DNA from: Planctomycetales bacterium
Lineage (GTDB): Bacteria > Planctomycetota > Planctomycetia > Isosphaerales > Isosphaeraceae
Assembly (NCBI GenBank): GCA_027435495.1
Contig: DAHZZC010000015.1
Coordinates: forward strand, 1-5,244
Direction: 5' to 3'
DNA length: 5,244 nt
Under the pieces are notes generated by a model, which saw nothing but the letters and a program-made list of their open reading frames with translations, made no database searches and was not told the DNA's origin. Made by a program: the position numbers and the translations under genes. Of this stretch, positions 1 through 5,244 are shown one piece after another; the first letter of the stretch is position 1; each line of letters starts with the position of its first letter.

Positions 1-749
1 CCCATGAGTCGTCCGACGCCGACGGCGACGTCGCTGTAGGCGCTGAAGTCGAGGAAGAGCCAGAGGAAGGTGAGTTGGGCCTCGACGACGACGTACCAGC
101 CGACGGATCGGTAGTCGGTGAGGAAGACCTCCTGGATCAGCCTGGCCAGGACGTACTTTTTGAAGAGCCCCGAGGCGATCCGCCCGAGGGCATCGAGCGA
201 GGCGTCAATGTCGAGTGGAGGCGGGATGGGTGGCTGGTCGACGAAGTCGTCGTAGGCCTGGATCGGGCCGGCGGCGAGCATGTGGAACGGGAGCAGGTAG
301 TTCACCATCGAGGCGAGGTCGGGAGGCTGATGGCGGCCTTCGCGGACGGCCCGTGCCAGCTCGTAGAGCCGCAGCGCGACGTACGAGAAGCCGACTGTCA
401 CCAGGACGGCCTCCAGGTTACCCGCAGCCGGCATCCGTCCGGCCAGTAGTTCGGGCCGCTTGTGGACGAGGAACAGCCCCGCCACCGCGGCGGCGCCGAG
501 TGCTGTTGCCAAAGTGGCTCCTGAGCGACCCGGCCGCATCATGGCGAGGGCCAGGCGGATCGCCAGCAGGCTGGCGGCCACGGCCGCGAATCGCTCGCTC
601 GTGCCCAGGAACGCGGCGATGAACCCGAGGTTCAGGGCTGCGAACGCCCACTGTCGGGCACGGGGCGCGACGATCGGATTGAGAACCGCGATTCCCGCCC
701 CGGCGAATAGCCAGAAGCGCATCGCGTAGAGGTCGATCGGGTTGGACAA
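1..749 (-). CDS. MBOAT O-acyltransferase, N-terminal part (MBOAT-3, cut by window edge)
   Basis: This is the first ~249 residues of a polytopic membrane acyltransferase whose C-terminal half, including the catalytic histidine region, lies beyond position 1. The reading frame stays open to the edge. It aligns along its whole length with MBOAT-2: both have FLVHKRP[ED]L, Y[VA]xLRxxExARAVR, the identical YLLPFHMLAAGPIQ (residues 151-164 here), SGLFKKYV-like and LDFSAYSD[VI]AVG[VI]GRL. These segments are typical of the DltB/AlgI type of MBOAT, which moves an acyl group across the membrane from a cytoplasmic thioester. I chose a TTG start at 747-749 because a GGGGAG ribosome site (760-765) lies 10 nt upstream and because it gives an N-terminus matching MBOAT-2. 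The first ATG (720-722) would lose nine residues that align with MBOAT-2. It follows SGNH-2 after 227 nt, so it may have its own promoter. Family assignment is sure; acyl group and acceptor are unknown. Confidence 0.9.
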   Translation of the reverse strand, partial: MSNPIDLYAMRFWLFAGAGIAVLNPIVAPRARQWAFAALNLGFIAAFLGTSERFAAVAASLLAIRLALAMMRPGRSGATLATALGAAAVAGLFLVHKRPELLAGRMPAAGNLEAVLVTVGFSYVALRLYELARAVREGRHQPPDLASMVNYLLPFHMLAAGPIQAYDDFVDQPPIPPPLDIDASLDALGRIASGLFKKYVLARLIQEVFLTDYRSVGWYVVVEAQLTFLWLFLDFSAYSDVAVGVGRLM

Positions 750-759
750 GGCGACGGAT

Positions 760-765
760 CTCCCC
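760..765 (-). promoter_or_regulatory. Ribosome binding site deciding the TTG start of MBOAT-3
   Basis: Read on the minus strand this is GGGGAG, 10 nt before the TTG at 747-749. MBOAT-2 and microprotein-2 also have a GAGG core 10 nt before their starts, which supports TTG over the downstream ATG at 720-722. Confidence 0.55.
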
Positions 766-910
766 GGGTGCCGTGCAATGGATCGATGAACGTTGGAGTG
801 CTGTCCCGAAATCGGGGCAGACCTACAGCGACTCGATGGCGATGGGGAACCGGCGCCGGGCATCCATTCCGGAAGACAACGACACGCGTATCCCTGCGAG
901 TCGTCCGGAT

Positions 911-937
911 GCTATAGGATTCACTGCGATTGGGCAA
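911..937 (-). promoter_or_regulatory. Possible promoter for MBOAT-3
   Basis: On the minus strand TTGCCC (932-937) is followed after 15 nt by TATAGC (911-916) in the 227-nt gap between SGNH-2 and MBOAT-3. The six-base boxes resemble sigma-70 elements, but the spacer is two bases short of optimum and chance matches are common. It is the most A/T-rich patch in the gap and would start transcription about 150 nt before the MBOAT-3 start. Confidence 0.22.
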
Positions 938-966
938 GGTTGACTTTTGCTGCCGGCCGGTCAACC
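938..966 (-). terminator. Inverted repeat after SGNH-2, possible weak terminator
   Basis: A perfect 7-bp inverted repeat (GGTTGAC at 938-944, GTCAACC at 960-966 on the plus strand) flanks a 15-nt loop containing CCGGCCG. On the transcript it forms about 10 nt after the SGNH-2 stop codon. No U-tract follows, so it would be a poor intrinsic terminator; it may be a processing hairpin or chance. Confidence 0.25.
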
Positions 967-976
967 GGTCATCCGA

Positions 977-2101
977 TCAACGACCGTTCGCAGCTGGTGC
1001 CGATTCGAGGCCGAGCGCCGATCGGAGGTCGCGGGCCAGGCGGCGGGTCTCGACGATCCGGCCGTCGTGGTTGGGGTGGTTCACGTCGGCAAATTCCCGC
1101 TCGGAGAGGAGCTTTCGGTAATCGAAGACCAGGGGAGCCGCCGCGCCGAGGTCGCGGGGGAAACCGCGCAGAATCGGGTCGGCTGAGTTGGCGGGCATCC
1201 GCTCGCGGTAAGGCGTCGACTCGGGGACGAGGACCAGGAACGTTCGGGTTCCGTGCGCGTGGGCGATCTGAAACAGCTCGACGAGTTGCCGGTAATTTCG
1301 GGTGTCGGTCCGGTACCGAGAGGCGTCGAACCATCCCTTGCGGCCGATGAACCCGAGGATGAACCGGTCGCTCAGGTCATCGCGGGGTGGCCCCACCGGG
1401 AACGGTTCGACGTAGGGATCTGGTTCGGGCCTGTACAGTGCGGCGAAGGGCGACTTGCGGCCCGAGCACATGGCCAGCTTGGTCGCGTAGAGCGTGCGGT
1501 CGACGGCCGTGAAGACGTGTCCCCGGTAGGGGAAGGCGTACCGCCAGGGTATCATCGTGATCTCGATCAAATCGGCCCGCGCCAGCTCCCACTTCCCGTG
1601 CGCCAGGTGATCGAACAGGATTCGCGGGTCGTACCAGACTGCTTCCGCCTGGGTGTCGAGGTCGGAGATCTGGATGCCGGCGTTGGTGACCAGCACGAGG
1701 GCGTCGGGCCGCAGGCCGCTAGCGTACATCCATTCGGCGAACCGGCGGTTGTCCTCCGTCTGCGCCGGCAGGCGGAGGTTGGACCATCGGTAGGCGCCGC
1801 CCATCTCCTTGGTAAGCAGCGCTGGGTCGACCCCCTGCTGGAGCACCGACGGCCCCAACAGAACGCCCAGCTTCTGCGATGGTCTGGGACCCTCGGGCGG
1901 TCGGTCGCGGAGGATCCCCAGCATCCGCCGGGCAGCGATCTCGTAACTGACCGAGACCATGAAGGTCTGGTCACGCTCACGGAGTCGATCCGCGATTGGG
2001 TCGAGAGCGGCGTGAAGGATCGCACCGCAGCCTGCCAGCATCACGCCGACCGCGGCCAGCGCCACCAGTATTCCCCCGCCCCGGCGGATCTCGTAGACCA
2101 T
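977..2101 (-). CDS. SGNH-type membrane-anchored acyltransferase, DltD-like role (SGNH-2)
   Basis: This is a 374-residue exported protein. Residues 1-10 are a short basic N-region (R6, R7), residues 11-30 a hydrophobic segment ending in LAGC (C25), which reads as a lipobox but could also be an uncleaved anchor as in DltD. The SGNH nucleophile motif is GPS with S85 (LGVLLGPSVLQQGVD), and the C-terminal catalytic pair is D339-V-N-H342 in FADVNHPNHDGR. The block II glycine is replaced (LRLPAQT), and block III reads VTNAG around N140. A late strand FLVLVPEST is typical of the fold. I infer that it receives an acyl group from microprotein-2 and transfers it to an extracytoplasmic polymer. The gene starts 17 nt after the microprotein-2 stop, with GGAGG 7 nt before the ATG, so it is co-transcribed with MBOAT-2 and microprotein-2. 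Apart from the anchor and catalytic motifs it differs strongly from SGNH-1. A role as a deacetylase/esterase is the main alternative. Confidence 0.82.
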   Translation of the reverse strand: MVYEIRRGGGILVALAAVGVMLAGCGAILHAALDPIADRLRERDQTFMVSVSYEIAARRMLGILRDRPPEGPRPSQKLGVLLGPSVLQQGVDPALLTKEMGGAYRWSNLRLPAQTEDNRRFAEWMYASGLRPDALVLVTNAGIQISDLDTQAEAVWYDPRILFDHLAHGKWELARADLIEITMIPWRYAFPYRGHVFTAVDRTLYATKLAMCSGRKSPFAALYRPEPDPYVEPFPVGPPRDDLSDRFILGFIGRKGWFDASRYRTDTRNYRQLVELFQIAHAHGTRTFLVLVPESTPYRERMPANSADPILRGFPRDLGAAAPLVFDYRKLLSEREFADVNHPNHDGRIVETRRLARDLRSALGLESAPAANGR

Positions 2102-2108
2102 CCCCGCG

Positions 2109-2113
2109 CCTCC
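2109..2113 (-). promoter_or_regulatory. Ribosome binding site of SGNH-2
   Basis: Read on the minus strand this is GGAGG, 7 nt before the ATG at 2099-2101. It is the strongest Shine-Dalgarno site in the window and fixes the SGNH-2 start. Confidence 0.7.
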
Positions 2114-2118
2114 GACTT

Positions 2119-2268
2119 TCAGAAGCCCTGGTAGAAGAAAAAATCGGAATGGCCCAGATAGTAGGCCGAGGCAATCATCAGGGCGGTGCTCGCCGCCCGC
2201 GCCAGGAACTCGAGGCGGCCCATGGGAGGGTCGTCCGGCGACTCGGTGTTCAATGAGAGCTCATCCAT
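2119..2268 (-). CDS. DltX-like acyl-shuttle membrane microprotein (microprotein-2)
   Basis: This is a 49-residue protein with an acidic, polar N-terminus (residues 1-17), one predicted membrane helix (about 21-39, with R24 near its start), the sequence YLGHS, and the C-terminal hexapeptide FFYQGF ending exactly at the stop codon. Tyr46 is fourth from the end, as is the acyl-accepting tyrosine of DltX. The proposed role is to carry an acyl group from MBOAT-2 to S85 of SGNH-2 on the outer face of the membrane. The ATG at 2266-2268 overlaps the last 19 nt of MBOAT-2 in the -1 frame and has GAGG 10 nt upstream; the later ATG (2221-2223, 34 residues) has no ribosome site. Microprotein-1 is also 49 residues and also begins ATGGAT at the matching place, which shows this is a real gene. 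The function is inferred from the tail, the topology and the neighbours. Confidence 0.85.
   Translation of the reverse strand: MDELSLNTESPDDPPMGRLEFLARAASTALMIASAYYLGHSDFFFYQGF
2121..2139. repeat. 19-nt exact repeat, copy 1 (microprotein tail codons)
   Basis: These 19 bases recur exactly at 4845-4863. They encode the FFYQGF tail and part of the stop codon, so the repeat reflects conserved coding sequence and not a separate element. Confidence 0.8.
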
Positions 2269-3428
2269 GGGAAGATGTCCTCGTATGGGAAGAGGGGGAG
2301 GGCGACGCCGAGAGCCGCGAACTCGAAGGTCAGGGCGGACATGACCAGGTGGATCCAGGGGTTCTCCATGTACTGGAGTACGCCCTTGCGGCCCAGCTTG
2401 CGGGTGAGCCACAGGCGATAGGCCGTGGAGATGGTCAGCCCGGCGGCATGGTAGAGCCCCCAGGCGACCCAGGGCCAGCCGATCCGGTGCCAGAGTCCGC
2501 ACGGGACGAACGCCACCAGGAACGCCAGGGCCGCAATCCGCAAGGGGTGCCGGCCGCCGTCGTACCTTGTCATCACAAGCTGCGCCGGGATGAACAGGTT
2601 GCGGCGGATGAACATGGAGAGCGAGATGTGCCACCGCTCCCAGAACATGACCATGTTTCGCGCCAGGTACGGATGATTGAAGTTTTCGGGTGCTTCAAAG
2701 CCGATCAGCCGGCCGATTCCGACAGCGATGTCGCTGTAGGCGCTGAAATCCAGGTAGAGCCAGATATAGGTGAGCTGGACTTCGAGGAGCGTGTACATCC
2801 CGCCGGCGTGGAAGCCGGTCAGGAAAGCGCGTTGGATCGCCTGGGCGACCACATATTTCTTGAAGAGCCCGAACGCGACCCGCTCGATCGCCCGGAGCGC
2901 TCCGGCGGCCGAGAGCGGTCGGGGGATCGCTGGCTGGGCTCGGAACTCGTCGAACGACTGGATGGGTCCGGCGGCCAGCATGTGGAAGGGGAGCAGGTAA
3001 TTGATCGTCGCGATCGGGTCGGGGAGCGGGTGCCGGCCGGATCGGACTGCGCGGGCCATCTCGATCCAGCGGAGGACCACGTAGGAATAGCCGATCGCCC
3101 CCAGGACCGGCTCGATCCTCGCCACTCCCGACGAGGTGACGAGGTCGGGGCGCTTGTGGACCAGGAACAGTCCCAGCGCCGCGAGCCCGGCGGCCGTCGT
3201 GGCGATCGTCGCGAACCGGCCACCGCCGACCCGCAGGACCAGCCAACCGACCGCGACCATCGCCAGCACCGCGACCACGCCCGATTTGAGCATCAACGCG
3301 ATCATCAGCAGGTTGATCGTAGCGAAGGCCCATCGTCGCAGGCCGGCGTGACGGAGTGGGACCAGTACGATCATCGCGAGGGCGACGATCCACCAGAATT
3401 GCACGTTGAAGAGGTCGGGGAATAGCAT
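2250..3428 (-). CDS. MBOAT O-acyltransferase, DltB/AlgI type (MBOAT-2)
   Basis: This is a complete 392-residue polytopic membrane protein, the usual size for a bacterial MBOAT. Key segments in order are: an N-terminal hydrophobic region (10-65), YLLPFHMLAAGPIQ (144-157), LDFSAYSDIAVGIGRLIG (226-243), PENFNHPYLARNMVMFWERWHISLS (247-271), and CGLWHRIGWPWVAWGLYHAAG (310-330). H314 in GLWH is the invariant MBOAT histidine, and H327 is a second conserved one. It should transfer an acyl group from a cytoplasmic thioester (acyl-CoA or carrier protein) to Tyr46 of microprotein-2. The frame is open 56 codons further upstream, but I chose the ATG at 3426-3428 because a GAGG lies 10 nt before it, hydrophobic sequence begins there, and MBOAT-3 has a matching N-terminus; the upstream extension is Arg/Gly/Ser-rich and lies in the gap after SGNH-1. 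Its last 19 nt overlap microprotein-2. The substrate is unknown. Confidence 0.94.
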   Translation of the reverse strand: MLFPDLFNVQFWWIVALAMIVLVPLRHAGLRRWAFATINLLMIALMLKSGVVAVLAMVAVGWLVLRVGGGRFATIATTAAGLAALGLFLVHKRPDLVTSSGVARIEPVLGAIGYSYVVLRWIEMARAVRSGRHPLPDPIATINYLLPFHMLAAGPIQSFDEFRAQPAIPRPLSAAGALRAIERVAFGLFKKYVVAQAIQRAFLTGFHAGGMYTLLEVQLTYIWLYLDFSAYSDIAVGIGRLIGFEAPENFNHPYLARNMVMFWERWHISLSMFIRRNLFIPAQLVMTRYDGGRHPLRIAALAFLVAFVPCGLWHRIGWPWVAWGLYHAAGLTISTAYRLWLTRKLGRKGVLQYMENPWIHLVMSALTFEFAALGVALPLFPYEDIFPWMSSH

Positions 3429-3438
3429 CCTGGACGGG

Positions 3439-3442
3439 CCTC
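3439..3442 (-). promoter_or_regulatory. Ribosome binding site deciding the MBOAT-2 start
   Basis: Read on the minus strand this is GAGG, 10 nt before the ATG at 3426-3428, the same spacing as for microprotein-2. It favours this start over the longer open frame that reaches 3596. Confidence 0.45.
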
Positions 3443-3515
3443 GCTTGGACGAATGCCGACAGCCCCATCCCGGGCCCACGGCAACGACATCCCCCTGGAT
3501 CGTGGAAGAATTCGA

Positions 3516-3535
3516 CCCCATTATGCCCGATGGGG
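3516..3535 (-). other. Short stem-loop and -10-like box in the SGNH-1/MBOAT-2 gap
   Basis: A 6-bp inverted repeat (CCCCAT/ATGGGG) encloses 8 nt in the 172-nt gap. Overlapping it, the minus strand reads CATAAT, a -10-like box, but no -35 match lies at the proper distance. It could be a minor promoter, a processing hairpin or chance. The rest of the gap shows nothing recognisable. Confidence 0.2.
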
Positions 3536-3600
3536 CGAACCCGACGCGATTGTGCCGTCGTCTCGTGTTCCAACCGACCCCGAATCCGGCCCGCACCGGA

Positions 3601-4713
3601 TCAGGGTGAAGTCATGGATTCATCGGCTCGGTTCAGCTCGTCCACCAGTTTCGAGGTGAAGACGGCCCGCCCGTCCCTGGACAGGTGGTGGAGGTCGAGG
3701 AACAGTTCGTCGGGAATCGAAGGCTCCATGTCGATGACCCGGGGAACCGAAGCGCCGAAGGCCTCGCGGAGGGCCGTGTTCAGGCTCCGGCGAGCCTCAG
3801 GTGGGAGTTCGTGACGAAAGGCCGAGGCCGCGGGCATGAGGACGATCACCGGCCCGGCCCCGACCGACCGCGCCAGCCGGACCATCTCAACCAGCGATTG
3901 GCTCGCCTCGCTCGCGGGCGAGTAGAGCGAAGGATCAAACCGGCCCTCGCTCCGCTCCATCTCGAGCTCCTCCCGCACACTTTCGGGGGTCTTCTGGCCG
4001 ATGGCCCAGGTCTTCCACTGCGATGGTTCTTTTCGAGGGGCAGCGACTGCGGTGAAAGGCTGACCTAGCGACTCGGAAAGCGCCAGGCGGGCCCGCTGGA
4101 GTCGGCTCTGGAGCCGCAACTGGATCCGAGTCCGGTTGGGAAAGCAAGTGTTGAAGACGTTGCCGACCAGCCACCGTAGTTCCCACTCGACGGCGCGAAA
4201 CCGGAACTGCCGCAGATACGAAACAATCCGCCCGAGTTTCACTTCACTCCAGTCAGGGATCTCGGGTTTCCGATAGGTCTCGGAGCGAGCCAGCATCCCC
4301 AGGCTCATGCCGATGATCATCGACTTCGGTCGAACGCCAGCCCGATCGATCAGCAACCGCTCGAAAGTCTCCAACTCGACCATGGAGGCCCCGAGGACGG
4401 CCAGACGGAGCCATTGCCGCCTCGGACGAACGCCGGATTCGAGCGCCGCGGAGTCGACGTCCCACCATGCTTGCGATGCCCCGATCAGGACGCCCAGGGA
4501 AGGCTCCTGTTGGTCGGCCCGCGGTCGGACCACGTCGGCGATCTGCTGCGAGACAACGGTGAATCCCTGGGATTCCACCACGGCCCAGTCGTTCCGGAGC
4601 CAGCGAGGCCACCAGGGGGTGGTGGACATCAGGGTCAACTCGCACCCGAGCAAGATCAGCATCAAGACGGCCGACACGGCCGCGATCCCACCCAGACGCC
4701 GAACCTCAATCAT
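3601..4713 (-). CDS. SGNH-type membrane-anchored acyltransferase, DltD-like role (SGNH-1)
   Basis: This is a 370-residue exported protein. A basic start (R5, R6) leads into a hydrophobic segment (8-30) containing LLGC (C24), at the same place as the LAGC of SGNH-2, followed by a tryptophan-rich stretch. The nucleophile motif is GAS with S80 (GVLIGASQAWWDVD). A block II glycine is probably G108 (AVLGAS), block III reads GMSLG (135-139), and the catalytic Asp-His pair is D340-L-H-H343 in FLDLHHLSRDGR. A late strand VIVLMPAAS resembles that of SGNH-2. It should accept an acyl group from Tyr46 of microprotein-1 and pass it to an unidentified extracytoplasmic polymer. The ATG at 4711-4713 has GGAAGGA 8 nt upstream. 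The gap from the microprotein-1 stop is 129 nt, much longer than the 17 nt in the next module. The middle region (about 145-260) is unlike SGNH-2. It might instead be a hydrolase. Confidence 0.82.
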   Translation of the reverse strand: MIEVRRLGGIAAVSAVLMLILLGCELTLMSTTPWWPRWLRNDWAVVESQGFTVVSQQIADVVRPRADQQEPSLGVLIGASQAWWDVDSAALESGVRPRRQWLRLAVLGASMVELETFERLLIDRAGVRPKSMIIGMSLGMLARSETYRKPEIPDWSEVKLGRIVSYLRQFRFRAVEWELRWLVGNVFNTCFPNRTRIQLRLQSRLQRARLALSESLGQPFTAVAAPRKEPSQWKTWAIGQKTPESVREELEMERSEGRFDPSLYSPASEASQSLVEMVRLARSVGAGPVIVLMPAASAFRHELPPEARRSLNTALREAFGASVPRVIDMEPSIPDELFLDLHHLSRDGRAVFTSKLVDELNRADESMTSP

Positions 4714-4721
4714 GCCCGCAA

Positions 4722-4728
4722 TCCTTCC
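4722..4728 (-). promoter_or_regulatory. Ribosome binding site of SGNH-1
   Basis: Read on the minus strand this is GGAAGGA, 8 nt before the ATG at 4711-4713. The other ~120 nt of the gap back to microprotein-1 shows no open frame worth calling and no clear promoter. Confidence 0.6.
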
Positions 4729-4842
4729 CTATTTTCGAGACCTGCCTGCAAATTTGGCTGGCTTCTTCGGGACGGCGAGGCTCCGTCAGGCCCCTCATCC
4801 AGGCTCCCGACACGACACGGACAGCATCTTCGGGCATGTGAG

Positions 4843-4992
4843 CTAGAAGCCCTGGTAGAAGAATTTCAAACCCGACTGGCCAAGGTACATCACCGCGATC
4901 AGCCTCAGCCCGATCCAGAGGCCGCGCGAGGCCCATTGCCAGGCCGGAAGGCCGTCGTAGGTTCGCATCAGTAATCCCGTCCGGGTATCCAT
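4843..4992 (-). CDS. DltX-like acyl-shuttle membrane microprotein (microprotein-1)
   Basis: This is a 49-residue protein: a polar N-terminus (1-20), one predicted membrane helix (about 21-38, with R23 and R30), the sequence YLGQS and the C-terminal hexapeptide FFYQGF, with Tyr46 fourth from the end. It should shuttle an acyl group from MBOAT-1 to S80 of SGNH-1. Two starts are possible. The ATG at 4990-4992 overlaps MBOAT-1 by 25 nt; it gives the same 49-residue length and the same ATGGAT context as microprotein-2. The ATG at 4966-4968 shares one base with the MBOAT-1 stop (TGATG) and gives 41 residues, an arrangement suited to coupled translation. I prefer the first by homology, but neither has a strong ribosome site. 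Both starts keep the helix and tail. The helix is less hydrophobic than usual because of R30. Function is inferred from the tail and gene order. Confidence 0.83.
   Translation of the reverse strand: MDTRTGLLMRTYDGLPAWQWASRGLWIGLRLIAVMYLGQSGLKFFYQGF
4845..4863. repeat. 19-nt exact repeat, copy 2 (microprotein tail codons)
   Basis: Exact match to 2121-2139, encoding the FFYQGF tail of microprotein-1. The codons for the last residues are the same in both copies although the rest of the genes have diverged. Confidence 0.8.
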
Positions 4993-5244
4993 GTGGGTAG
5001 CTCGAAGGGGTAAGTGACGAGGAAGACCGCTGCCGCGTTGAACTCGAACGTCAGGAAGATGGCCGCGAGTCGAATCCAGGGTCTCTCCATGTAGCGGTTG
5101 ACGCCCTTTCGGCCGAGCCGCTTGTTGAGCCGATGTCGGTAGAGGTTGCAGGCGATGAGTCCGGCGGCGTGGAAGGCGCCCCAGGCGAGCCATCGCCATC
5201 CGACCTGGTGCCAGAGTCCGCAGAGTAGGAACGAGGCGGTGAAG
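4968..5244 (-). CDS. MBOAT O-acyltransferase, C-terminal part (MBOAT-1, cut by window edge)
   Basis: This is the last 91 residues of an MBOAT; its start lies beyond position 5244. It opens in the catalytic region CGLWHQVGWRWLAWGAFHAAG, with the invariant histidine at fragment residue 12 and the second at 25, and it continues with LGRKGV, YMERPWIRL and LTFEFNAA, closely matching residues 310-372 of MBOAT-2. The protein ends FELPTWIPGRDY. Its 3' end overlaps microprotein-1 in the -1 frame, just as MBOAT-2 overlaps microprotein-2. It should load the acyl group onto microprotein-1 for SGNH-1. The N-terminal half, and whatever precedes it, cannot be seen. Confidence 0.93.
   Translation of the reverse strand, partial: FTASFLLCGLWHQVGWRWLAWGAFHAAGLIACNLYRHRLNKRLGRKGVNRYMERPWIRLAAIFLTFEFNAAAVFLVTYPFELPTWIPGRDY

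Noticed and set aside
1253..2134. Long plus-strand open frame (293 codons) opposite SGNH-2
   Set aside because: It is antisense to a protein with clear SGNH motifs and a good ribosome site; its translation has no recognisable domain. Long antisense frames are expected at this GC content.
2250..2268. Programmed -1 frameshift producing an MBOAT-microprotein fusion
   Set aside because: The frame relation would allow it, but no X-XXY-YYZ slippery heptamer is visible in either overlap, and both microproteins have their own ATG.
2253..3425. Plus-strand open frame (390 codons) opposite MBOAT-2
   Set aside because: Its translation is highly charged and low in complexity (rich in D, E, R, Q), as expected from the complement of a membrane protein gene in the same codon register.
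3429..3596. N-terminal extension of MBOAT-2 by 56 residues
   Set aside because: The extension is not hydrophobic, has no counterpart in MBOAT-3, and the ATG at 3426-3428 has a ribosome site.
4706..4936. Minus-strand 76-codon frame overlapping microprotein-1 and the gap before SGNH-1
   Set aside because: It is in another frame of microprotein-1, has no family resemblance, and no equivalent exists in the second module.
1..5244. Insertion sequence, CRISPR array, tRNA or rRNA
   Set aside because: No transposase frame, terminal inverted repeats, regularly spaced repeats or RNA-gene-like sequence was seen. The repeats found are explained by paralogous coding sequence.
1..5244. Naming the genes dltB, dltX and dltD
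   Set aside because: The architecture is similar, but there is no dltA or dltC, the sequences are distant, and no teichoic acid context is visible, so the dlt names would imply an unsupported substrate.

Overview
All recognisable coding sequence in this GC-rich window lies on the minus strand, so the genes are read from position 5244 towards 1. The window is a tandem series of one three-gene module: an MBOAT O-acyltransferase, a 49-residue membrane microprotein, and an SGNH-type exported transferase. Reading 5' to 3' on the minus strand: the 3' end of MBOAT-1 (4968-5244, cut by the window edge), microprotein-1 (4843-4992), SGNH-1 (3601-4713), complete MBOAT-2 (2250-3428), microprotein-2 (2119-2268), SGNH-2 (977-2101), and the 5' part of MBOAT-3 (1-749, cut by the other edge). 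Two junction sets are complete and a third module is starting. No gene-free stretch exceeds 300 bases; the three gaps are 129, 172 and 227 nt.

The main result concerns the two microproteins. They are too short to be annotated routinely and both end in the same hexapeptide, FFYQGF, placed directly after a single predicted membrane helix. This is the arrangement of DltX in the D-alanylation (dlt) pathway. There an MBOAT (DltB) moves an acyl group from a cytoplasmic thioester to the tyrosine of a C-terminal hexapeptide outside the membrane, and an SGNH-like protein (DltD) takes it to the final polymer. The tyrosine is fourth from the end in both cases. I infer that each module is a complete envelope or exopolysaccharide acylation machine (MBOAT, acyl shuttle, SGNH transferase). 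No acyl ligase, carrier protein or glycosyltransferase is in view, so the acyl group and the polymer cannot be named.

The modules are diverged paralogues. The MBOATs are clearly alike, the microproteins share length, start context and tail, and the SGNH proteins have diverged most, agreeing mainly in the N-terminal anchor, the GxS nucleophile and the DxxH pair. This suggests that the machinery was duplicated and adapted to different acceptors. The organism is probably a GC-rich bacterium with large families of MBOAT/SGNH genes; Planctomycetota (Isosphaeraceae-like) is my guess, but the window has no taxonomic marker.
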